This document shows positions 26,085 through 32,966 of a stretch of DNA of 64,000 nt, in pieces. Each line of letters starts with the position of its first letter. Position 1 is the stretch's first letter. Source of the DNA: Luteibacter sp. SG786 (GTDB lineage Bacteria > Pseudomonadota > Gammaproteobacteria > Xanthomonadales > Rhodanobacteraceae); the NCBI RefSeq assembly GCF_011759605.1, contig NZ_JAAOYX010000001.1, positions 1,798,001 through 1,862,000 of the forward strand, written 5' to 3'. The position numbers and the translations under genes are program-made. Below the pieces are notes generated by a model that saw nothing but the letters and a program-made list of their open reading frames with translations, did not search any database and was not told where the DNA came from.

Positions 26085-27679
26085 GGGTGCGTGTACGCGT
26101 AGGGCCCTTCGGTCACGACGGGCGGCTCCTCGAAATTGTGCGTCGGCGGAGGCGAAGAGGTTGTCCATTCCAGGCCCTCGGCGCCCCACGGGTCATTCCC
26201 CGCGCGCTCGCCGAAACGCAGCGACCAGAGGAAGTACCCGATCGGCAGGAGGTACGACGCCGCGAGCAGCACCGCCCCGGCTGAGGACAGCACGTTCAGC
26301 AGGCCGTACTCGGCAGGATACTGGTGATAGCGCCTCGGCATGCCTTCCGCGCCGGCGAGGAACTGGGGAAAGAAGGTGAGGTTGAAGCCGAGGAACATGA
26401 GGATGGCCGCGAACCGCGCCCAGGCTTCCGAAAACATGCGGCCGGTGATCTTGGGCCACCAGAAGTGGATGCCACCGAGGTAGGCCATCACCGAGCCGCC
26501 GACCATGATGTAGTGGAAGTGGGCCACCACGAAGTAGGTGTCGGTGAGGTTCACATCGAGCGCTGTCGCCGCAAGGAAAAGCCCGGTAAGGCCGCCGAGC
26601 ATGAACAGGCCGACGAAGCCGAGGGCGTAGATCATGGGTGCGCCGAAGGCGATGTCGCCCTTGTAGAGGGTGGCCGTCCAGTTGAACACCTTGATGGCCG
26701 ATGGCACGGCGATGATGAAGCTCAGGATCGAGAAAACGATGCTCGCGTACATCGACTGCCCGGCCACGAACATGTGGTGGCCCCACACCAGGAACCCGAT
26801 GACCGCGATGCCGATGATCGAATAGACCATAAAGCGGTAGCCGAAGATCCTGCGCCGTACGCCGGCCGTGATCAACTCGCTGACGACGCCCATGGCCGGA
26901 AGCACCATGATGTACACCGCGGGGTGCGAGTAGAACCAGAAAAAGTGTTGGAACAGCAACGGATCGCCACCCAGTGCCGGATCGAAGATGCCCACGCCGA
27001 GCAGGCGTTCCGCCGCGATCAGGGCCAGGGTCATGGCCAGCACCGGCGTCGCCAGCAGCATGACCAGCGACACCCCGTACATCGACCACACGAAAAGCGG
27101 CAGGCGGAACCACGTCATGCCGGTGGTGCGCATGGTGTGGATCGTGACGATGAAGTTGAGTCCGGTAAGGATGGACGAGAAGCCGACGATAAAGACGCCC
27201 ACCACGGTCAACATCACGTTCGAGTTCGAGAACATCGTGGAGAACGGCGTGTAGAAGGTCCATCCGGTATCCACGCCGCCGAGAAGGAGGCAGGCCACGG
27301 TGAAGATGCCGCCCGCCATGTACAGGTACCAGCTGAAGAGGTTGAGGCGGGGGAACGCGACATCGCGCGCGCCGATCATGAGGGGCAGGAGGAAGTTGCC
27401 GAGGGTGGTCGGAATCGACGGGATCAGGAAGAACCAGACCATCACCACGCCGTGGAAGGTGAAGGTCTTGTTGTATGTGTCCGCGCTCATCACATCGCCC
27501 GCGGGCGTGGCCAGTTCCAGCCGGATCAGCGCGGCCGCGATACCGCCGAGGAAAAAGAAGAACGTGATGGAGACCGCATAGAGAATCGCGATGCGCTTGT
27601 GGTCGTGCGTCACCAGCCAGGACCGGAGCGTGTTGCCGTCCGTGAGGTAACTGGGTGCGGCGTGTTCAGCGGGAAGCAT
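26081..27679 (-). CDS. coxA: Cytochrome c oxidase subunit I, A2-type
   Basis: Catalytic heme-copper subunit of 532 aa with about 12 TM helices, reducing O2 at the heme a3-CuB centre and pumping protons. Visible elements are the N-terminal [11 protein letters not shown], the low-spin heme region [14 protein letters not shown], and the CuB/Tyr helix [15 protein letters not shown] (His252, cross-link Tyr256). [10 protein letters not shown] and [10 protein letters not shown] contribute the remaining ligands. Where A1 oxidases have GHPEVY with a proton-channel Glu, this one has YSHPAVY, the signature of subfamily A2, as in Rhodothermus caa3. ATG 27679 has a GGGAG site; the GTG at 27703 lacks one. 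It overlaps coxB by 14 bp and coxC by 4 bp. Confidence 0.97.
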   Translation of the reverse strand: MLPAEHAAPSYLTDGNTLRSWLVTHDHKRIAILYAVSITFFFFLGGIAAALIRLELATPAGDVMSADTYNKTFTFHGVVMVWFFLIPSIPTTLGNFLLPLMIGARDVAFPRLNLFSWYLYMAGGIFTVACLLLGGVDTGWTFYTPFSTMFSNSNVMLTVVGVFIVGFSSILTGLNFIVTIHTMRTTGMTWFRLPLFVWSMYGVSLVMLLATPVLAMTLALIAAERLLGVGIFDPALGGDPLLFQHFFWFYSHPAVYIMVLPAMGVVSELITAGVRRRIFGYRFMVYSIIGIAVIGFLVWGHHMFVAGQSMYASIVFSILSFIIAVPSAIKVFNWTATLYKGDIAFGAPMIYALGFVGLFMLGGLTGLFLAATALDVNLTDTYFVVAHFHYIMVGGSVMAYLGGIHFWWPKITGRMFSEAWARFAAILMFLGFNLTFFPQFLAGAEGMPRRYHQYPAEYGLLNVLSSAGAVLLAASYLLPIGYFLWSLRFGERAGNDPWGAEGLEWTTSSPPPTHNFEEPPVVTEGPYAYTHP

Positions 27680-28604
27680 GCGGGGTCTCCCGGTCCGTGC
27701 CACGGACCTTGAGGTAGGCGACGAGCGCGAGGATGTCGGCTTCGTCGATGCGGTCCTTGTAACTGGGCATCACGGGCGCGTAGCCGGCGGCGACCTCGCT
27801 TCCCGGCAAGGTGATGGCGTCGTGCAGGTAGCGCTCGTCGGCCAGCACCTGCCGGCCGTCCGCCAGGGGTACGGTGCTGCCGTAGAGGCCATCCAGCCGC
27901 GGAGCGTGCACCGACGAGCCGGCGTCGTGGCAACCGGCGCAGCCGTAACGGGTGAAAAGGGCGCGGCCCTGCTCGGCCAGCGACCCGCCGGCGTGGCTCG
28001 CGAGCCACCTGGCGTGTTCCGGCGGCGTCTGCACGACGGCCACGCCGCCCATGCGCGAGTGGTCGGTGCCGCAGTACTCGGCGCAGAAAAGGTCGTAGGT
28101 GCCGGGCCGGGTCGGCGTGAACCACATCTGGGTATAGCGGCCGGGCAGCACGTCCTGCTTCACGCGGAACGCGGGTATGGAAACGTCGTGGATCACGTCT
28201 TGAGAGATCATGACCAGCCGCACGGGCTGTCCGGTGGCGAGGTGCAACGTGTCGATCTCGCGCTGGCCGTCGGGATGTTCGAATTCCCACATCCATTGCT
28301 TTCCGACGACATGGATCGTCGTGGCATCGCCCGGCGGTGTGCGCATGTCGATCCAGAGGCGGATGCTCCATACGAAGATGCCGACGAACAGCGCGAAGGG
28401 AATGAGGGTCCAGGTCAGTTCGATACCGAGGTCGCGATGCGATTCCCCGCTGCGGTCCACGTTCCTGCCACGGCGGAAGCGTATGGCGAACACCAGCATC
28501 GTGGTGAACACGGCCACGACGACAAGGGCCGACAGGCCAAGCATCGCGTAGAACAGACCGTCGATTCGCGGGGCGAATCCGGACGCTTCGGGCAGGAAGG
28601 TCAT
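27666..28604 (-). CDS. coxB: Cytochrome c oxidase subunit II with fused cytochrome c (caa3-type)
   Basis: 312-aa subunit II. Two N-terminal TM helices (about 15-38 and 58-78) precede the periplasmic cupredoxin domain with the binuclear CuA site [14 protein letters not shown] (about residues 180-195). A C-terminal cytochrome c domain has the heme motif CAGCH and an axial-Met candidate in [11 protein letters not shown]. The fusion defines a caa3-type oxidase that accepts electrons directly from a cytochrome or complex III partner. ATG 28604 overlaps the SCO gene stop by four bases. The gene end overlaps coxA by 14 bp. It is full length, with all copper ligands present. Confidence 0.96.
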   Translation of the reverse strand: MTFLPEASGFAPRIDGLFYAMLGLSALVVVAVFTTMLVFAIRFRRGRNVDRSGESHRDLGIELTWTLIPFALFVGIFVWSIRLWIDMRTPPGDATTIHVVGKQWMWEFEHPDGQREIDTLHLATGQPVRLVMISQDVIHDVSIPAFRVKQDVLPGRYTQMWFTPTRPGTYDLFCAEYCGTDHSRMGGVAVVQTPPEHARWLASHAGGSLAEQGRALFTRYGCAGCHDAGSSVHAPRLDGLYGSTVPLADGRQVLADERYLHDAITLPGSEVAAGYAPVMPSYKDRIDEADILALVAYLKVRGTDRETPHASR

Positions 28605-29440
28605 GGCGTCCTCCGGCGCAGCCACAGGGCACCGAGGGCCATGGCGAGCAGGAAGGCGCAGCCCAGCGCGATCATGATGCGCGACACGAGCAGGCTGTAA
28701 CGCCCGGTGGAAGGGTCGTAGCCGCAACACAGAAGCACCAGGCGGTCGATGACGGTCCCGAGGCGCCCCTTCGACGCATCGATCAGCGCGAGCCTCAGGG
28801 CGTGCGTGTCGTAATCCACGCCGAAGAAGTACTGCGTCACGCGTCCGTCCGGCGATACGATGACGATGCCGGCGGGATGCACGTATTGCCCGTCGCGTGG
28901 GTCCTTGAAGTACCGGAATCCGGTGGCGCGAGTGAGCGCCGCGACCGACTTCGGTCCGGCCGTCGTCCAGTGCCAATCCTTCGCGTGCCCACGCGGCGAC
29001 ATGCGTACGAGCATCTCGCGGGCTTCCCGCGCATCGTCTGTCGTTTCTTCCGTCGCGATGCTCACGAAGGTCACGGCGTAGTCGTGGCCGGCGCGCAACG
29101 GCAGAGCGGCCGCGGCCGAGGCGATGGCGTGCAGGGTGAGGTCGCAGAGATTGGGGCATCGGTAGTAACCGAATGCCAGGAGCAGCGGCTTGCCGTTCGT
29201 GATGGCCGCGAGCGAAGTCGCGCGGCCGTTCGCATCGGTCAGCGGTGCGTTCATCGGCACCGCTGCGCCGATGTGCTGCTCGAAACCGGCACGTGCATCG
29301 AGGTCTGGCGGCGGTGGGACGCCGGCATGCACCTGCGCGCAGGCGAAGACAGCGAGTACCGCGAGGAGGGCGACGGCGCGCAGGCGCCTTTCGCGGCCGG
29401 GGCCACTTCCTATGTTCTCGATCGCGAGCCATCCGTTCAC
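28601..29440 (-). CDS. SCO1/SenC family copper chaperone
   Basis: Membrane-anchored periplasmic thioredoxin-fold protein of 279 aa that helps insert copper into CuA of subunit II. Copper ligands are seen as the CxxxC in YYRCPNLCDLTL and His in QYVHPAG. There is an N-terminal signal/anchor (LRAVALLAVLAVFACAQVHA) and an additional C-terminal TM helix (about residues 255-275), unusual for classical Sco1 but common for members in ACIII/caa3 operons. The start is GTG 29440, chosen because it follows AAGGGAG and overlaps the preceding stop as GTGA. The longer in-frame opening to 29638 is antisense-like low-complexity sequence. Confidence 0.9.
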   Translation of the reverse strand: MNGWLAIENIGSGPGRERRLRAVALLAVLAVFACAQVHAGVPPPPDLDARAGFEQHIGAAVPMNAPLTDANGRATSLAAITNGKPLLLAFGYYRCPNLCDLTLHAIASAAAALPLRAGHDYAVTFVSIATEETTDDAREAREMLVRMSPRGHAKDWHWTTAGPKSVAALTRATGFRYFKDPRDGQYVHPAGIVIVSPDGRVTQYFFGVDYDTHALRLALIDASKGRLGTVIDRLVLLCCGYDPSTGRYSLLVSRIMIALGCAFLLAMALGALWLRRRTP

Positions 29441-29748
29441 GGCGTCTGTCTCCCTTCCTTGGCCATCAGCTGCATGGCTCGCTCCACCGGAATCCTTGCG
29501 ATGCCATGCTCGCGATCCACCCAGCCCCACTGGTCCGCGTTCCTCTGCTCGCGGCGGAAGCGCTCCAGATCGCTCCGTGGTTGCGCCTGCAGGTTGGGCT
29601 CGCCCGGTCGATGCGCGGGCAGGGGCGCCGTAACCCACATCCGCCAGAGGAAGAAACAGACGACGAGCACGATCGCTGTCGACCCTGCGAGGATCGCCGC
29701 GATCCGTGCCAGGCGGCCGCTAGCCAGGTTCTGCGCCTCGTGGTTCAT
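29437..29748 (-). CDS. Small single-pass membrane protein of the ACIII-caa3 operon
   Basis: 103 aa, one TM helix (about residues 16-38, IAAILAGSTAIVLVVCFFLW), then a periplasmic tail. The tail has the pattern LQAQPRSDLERFRREQRNAD and GWVDREHGIARIPVERAMQLM. Small proteins with this GWVDR...IPVERAM pattern recur beside SCO and cox genes, but I know of no assigned function. It sits between actF (ATGA overlap) and SCO (GTGA overlap), so it is translationally coupled to both. It could be an accessory subunit or assembly factor linking ACIII and the oxidase. Confidence 0.75.
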   Translation of the reverse strand: MNHEAQNLASGRLARIAAILAGSTAIVLVVCFFLWRMWVTAPLPAHRPGEPNLQAQPRSDLERFRREQRNADQWGWVDREHGIARIPVERAMQLMAKEGRQTP

Positions 29749-30557
29749 GGCATCACCATCCAGGCCACGTGACAGGCTTGGCCCAGGACGACGGAAGCCG
29801 CGGCCGCTCGTAGCACTCTGGGCATCGCCTTCGCGCGCTGCGTGAGGAGCAGCACGAAGGGAACGATCCCTTGCGCCGTGATCGCCGCGAGCGCGAGCGT
29901 GGCGGGGAGACCTTCGGTACGCGGCAGGTACCAGGCCGTTTCATAGGGAAGGTCGGCCATCCACGCCGTGAGGTAGTCGATACCGACGAGGTATAACCAC
30001 CCAAGGCATATTGCGAAGAGCAGCGACGACTGATCGCGCCGCGTGCGCTCTTGAGCAGCCGGCGACCCGAGGGGCATGCGCATGAGCAGCGGCACGGCAA
30101 GTCCCAGTGACAACTGGCCGACCGCAACGACAAGCCCCATCGCCGACGAACGCCATTCGGGCGTGAGCGACACGATCCAGTCGGTCGCGAAGATGCCGCA
30201 CGTGAAAAGCCACACGATCAGGCTCGCGGCCGCCGCCCGGGGTATCAGCCACCACGCCAGGGACCATGCGAGGAAGCAGCCAACGGTGCGCCAGACGAGG
30301 AATGCGTGGCTGAAATACCAAAGCCGTGCTTCTTCCACCGGCTCGTCTATCCATGGGAAAAGGTGGTGGCCGTCCAACAGCAGCGGTACCGCGGCGAGCG
30401 CCGCCAGAGGCAGCAGGGAGCACAAGCGCTTCCACCGGCTCGTGAGGTCGTCGCCCCAGGCGCCTCCGGTCAAACGATGGATGGCCTGCCAGGCGATGCC
30501 GCCGACGCTTGCACCGGTGAGCAACAACCACGCCGCAAGATAAGCGTGCAGGATCAT
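29745..30557 (-). CDS. actF: Alternative complex III subunit ActF (short form)
   Basis: 270-aa polytopic membrane protein with about seven to eight hydrophobic helices and no cofactor motifs. Position (between ActE and the oxidase genes) and pieces such as WYFSHAFLVWRTVGCFLAWSLA and FATDWIVSLTPEWRSSAMG match ActF, the second quinone-module subunit of alternative complex III. Typical ActF proteins are about 400 aa with ten helices, so this one is clearly compact. ATG 30557 is fixed by a 4-bp overlap with the actE stop; the in-frame opening to 30851 is a shadow of actE. Identification relies on both local similarity and synteny. Confidence 0.85.
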   Translation of the reverse strand: MILHAYLAAWLLLTGASVGGIAWQAIHRLTGGAWGDDLTSRWKRLCSLLPLAALAAVPLLLDGHHLFPWIDEPVEEARLWYFSHAFLVWRTVGCFLAWSLAWWLIPRAAAASLIVWLFTCGIFATDWIVSLTPEWRSSAMGLVVAVGQLSLGLAVPLLMRMPLGSPAAQERTRRDQSSLLFAICLGWLYLVGIDYLTAWMADLPYETAWYLPRTEGLPATLALAAITAQGIVPFVLLLTQRAKAMPRVLRAAAASVVLGQACHVAWMVMP

Positions 30558-31102
30558 CGGCGGCCCCCGGCATCGGAAAGATCGCGCAGTCGCGCAAGAT
30601 CTTCGGGCTCGAGACGATCCACCGGCGCATGGCGGCTGAACTGCAACACGCGGATATAAGCGACGATCGCTTGCCTGTCGGCGGGCGAGACTCGGTCCGC
30701 GTACGGATACATGACGCCCCAGCCATGGGTAATGACATCGTAGATGTGGCGGTCGTCGGCATCGCGCAGTCGCTGCTCGTGGTAGCTGGGCGGCCGCGGA
30801 AAGCCCCGCCTCACCACCATGCCGTCCCCGTCGCCGCCCGCACCATGGCACGGGGCGCAGTAGATGGTGTAGCGGTCGCGCCCGCGCTCGAGCAAGGCTT
30901 CCGTGAGGGGCGGTGGCGCCGGCATCGCCTCCGGTCCCGTCGTGGCCACGCTGCCGTCGGGCGGGGTGCGGGCGGCGACCCCGTTGGCAAACAGCGGCGC
31001 TTCGTCACCCCGCTCGTAGCGTGGCTGGTCGTACATCTGGTGCATGCCGCGCTCGCATCCCGCCAGCAGGCAGAGCGACGCAAGGAGCATGTGCCCTCTC
31101 AT
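30554..31102 (-). CDS. actE: Alternative complex III subunit ActE, lipoprotein cytochrome c
   Basis: 182-aa monoheme cytochrome c. N-terminal lipobox LLAGC within residues 1-16, so it should be anchored in the outer leaflet of the inner membrane. The heme motif CAPCH lies in RYTIYCAPCHGAGGDGDG, with a likely axial Met in HGWGVMYPYADRV and a C-terminal helix DRQAIVAYIRVLQ. In ACIII, ActE passes electrons from the pentaheme subunit toward the oxidase. ATG 31102 overlaps the actD stop by four bases. A downstream ATG at 31090 (MLLASL) is also possible and would keep the signal peptide. Confidence 0.93.
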   Translation of the reverse strand: MRGHMLLASLCLLAGCERGMHQMYDQPRYERGDEAPLFANGVAARTPPDGSVATTGPEAMPAPPPLTEALLERGRDRYTIYCAPCHGAGGDGDGMVVRRGFPRPPSYHEQRLRDADDRHIYDVITHGWGVMYPYADRVSPADRQAIVAYIRVLQFSRHAPVDRLEPEDLARLRDLSDAGGRR

Positions 31103-31626
31103 GCAGGCACCTCCGCGTGGCGCATCGGTTCGAGGCCAGCGACGTCCTCGGCGACCCTGTGAGAATCCCAGCGAGGATCGTCGGCGCGGATCAGCAGGAG
31201 GAATCCGTCACGGCTGGCTTCCTCGAACCACTCGACATTGAATTCCGGTCGGTAGAGTGCGGGCAGGCGGCTGCTCGCGAGATAGGCCACGTATCCCGCG
31301 AGCACGGCCAGGAGGATCGTCACCTCGATCGCCGACGGCACGAAGGCTGGCCAGCTCGCGACGGGCCGGCCGCCGACGTTCAACGGGTAGTCGACGGTGG
31401 CCGCGTAGTACTGGAGCCACAGCATGCCAACGCCGCCGATGAGTCCCCCCAACAGGGCCGCGAGGGGAATGTGCCCGGGCGGTGGCCCGAGCTTTTCCAC
31501 CAGTCCTTCCACGGCATAGGGCGAGAAGGCTTCGAGGCGGGTATAGCCGAGCGCATGTAGCGCGTCGACCGCCGCCGCGAGCGCATGCGCATCGCGCACC
31601 TGCAGGAGGCGTCCGTACACGCTCAT
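31099..31626 (-). CDS. actD: Alternative complex III subunit ActD (DUF3341)
   Basis: 175-aa membrane protein of the DUF3341 family. An N-terminal soluble alpha/beta segment (VYGRLLQVRDAHALAAAVDALHALGYTRLEAFSPY) is followed by two TM helices (about 58-80 and 98-118) and the family phrase RPVASWPAFVPSAIEVTILLAVL. The end is a soluble helix-strand part. ActD is a structural subunit contacting the membrane module. It is coupled by ATGA overlaps to actC upstream and actE downstream. Confidence 0.92.
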   Translation of the reverse strand: MSVYGRLLQVRDAHALAAAVDALHALGYTRLEAFSPYAVEGLVEKLGPPPGHIPLAALLGGLIGGVGMLWLQYYAATVDYPLNVGGRPVASWPAFVPSAIEVTILLAVLAGYVAYLASSRLPALYRPEFNVEWFEEASRDGFLLLIRADDPRWDSHRVAEDVAGLEPMRHAEVPA

Positions 31627-32966
31627 GGCCGGTTGTCCACGCGCTCGGCCGCATGCCTACGCAACTCGGCGATCGACAGCACCGGCACCACGCGCACGAA
31701 GAGGAGGAACAACAGCGCGAACAGGCCGATCGAGCCGGCAAGGAAGGCGGCGTCCCAAAGGGTGGGATAGAACATGCCCCAGCTCGAAGGAAGGAAATCG
31801 CGGTAAAGGCTGGTGACGATGAGCATGAAGCGCTCCAGCCACATGCCGATCAGCACCAGCAGGGAGATGACAGCCAGCGCGGCCGGATTCGTGCGTACGC
31901 GCGACCACCATAGCGCCTGTATCGAGAGGCTGTTGCATGCGATGGTGGCCCAGAACAGCCACGCGTATGCACCTTGCTGGCGATGCCGCTGCATCGCCAC
32001 CTCGTAGGGATCGCCGCCGTAATAGGCCGTGAAGATCTCCGCGACGTAGCCGTAGGTCACTACCCAGCCCACGGCGAGCATCATCTTCGCCAGCTTGTCC
32101 AGGTGCTCGTCGGTGATGAACCCGTGCAGCGCATAGGCGCGGCGCAGGAGCACGGCCAGCAGGATGACCATGGCGGCACCCGAGAACAGCGCGCCGGCCA
32201 CGAAGAACGGGGGGAAGATCGTCGAGTGCCAGCCCGGCAGCAGTCCCTCGGAAAAATCCAGCGCCACCATGCTGTGCACCGAGAACACGAGTGGCACGGC
32301 CAGGCCCGCAAGGATCCTTGCCAGCGTGGCATGCCGCTCCCATTCCAACGCTTCGCCGCGCCAGCCGATGGCGAGCACGCCATAGATCAGCTGCCGGCCA
32401 TGCGACCTCGCGCGATCGCGAACGGCGGCGAAGTCCGGCACGAGCCCGACGTAGAAATAGATCACCGAAACGATCACGTACGCACCGATGGCGAAGAAAT
32501 CCCACACCAGTGCGCTGCGCCACTGCGGCCAGAGCCCCATGCGGTCGGGATAAGGCGCCAGCCAGTAGGCGAACCAGGGACGGCCCAGGTGCAGCACCGG
32601 GAAGATGCCGGAGACCGCCAGGGCGAACACCGTCATGGCCTCGGCGAACCGGTTGAGCGCCGAGCGCCATCCTTGCCGCGTGAGGTACAGGGCCGCCGAG
32701 ATGAAGGTTCCGGCCATGCCGATGCCGATCCACCAGACATAGTTGGCGATGGCGAAGCCCCACGCCACCGGCATCGTGATGCCCCAGATACCCACGCCAC
32801 GTGCCAGCAAGACGACGATGGCAGCTACGAGCAAGGCTGTAAGCAACGAAGCGATACCGGTCGCGATCTTCCACATGCGACCGCTGGGGCGCGCCAATAC
32901 GAGCGCCGTCACGAGGTCGGTCACCTCCGCCGGCGTGGCGCCATGCGCGGGTTCGCGATCGCTCAT
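31623..32966 (-). CDS. actC: Alternative complex III subunit ActC (NrfD/PsrC family)
   Basis: 447-aa integral membrane protein of the NrfD/PsrC superfamily with about ten helices, forming the quinol-oxidising membrane module of ACIII. Recognisable segments include ANYVWWIGIGMAGTFISAALYL, RFAEAMTVFALAVSGIFPVLHLGRPW and SVHSMVALDFSEGLLPGWHSTIFPPFFVAGALFSG. The latter two are typical of ActC and related polysulfide/MQH2-oxidoreductase membrane subunits. The start ATG 32966 (MSDREP) gives the 4-bp overlap with actB and is preferred to 32978. The C-terminus overlaps actD by four bases. Confidence 0.95.
   Translation of the reverse strand: MSDREPAHGATPAEVTDLVTALVLARPSGRMWKIATGIASLLTALLVAAIVVLLARGVGIWGITMPVAWGFAIANYVWWIGIGMAGTFISAALYLTRQGWRSALNRFAEAMTVFALAVSGIFPVLHLGRPWFAYWLAPYPDRMGLWPQWRSALVWDFFAIGAYVIVSVIYFYVGLVPDFAAVRDRARSHGRQLIYGVLAIGWRGEALEWERHATLARILAGLAVPLVFSVHSMVALDFSEGLLPGWHSTIFPPFFVAGALFSGAAMVILLAVLLRRAYALHGFITDEHLDKLAKMMLAVGWVVTYGYVAEIFTAYYGGDPYEVAMQRHRQQGAYAWLFWATIACNSLSIQALWWSRVRTNPAALAVISLLVLIGMWLERFMLIVTSLYRDFLPSSWGMFYPTLWDAAFLAGSIGLFALLFLLFVRVVPVLSIAELRRHAAERVDNRP

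Noticed and set aside
27666-29432. Long 588-aa form of CoxB starting at 29432
   Set aside because: The first 276 residues are Arg-rich shadow of the SCO gene; ATG 28604 with the ATGA overlap gives a standard CoxB.
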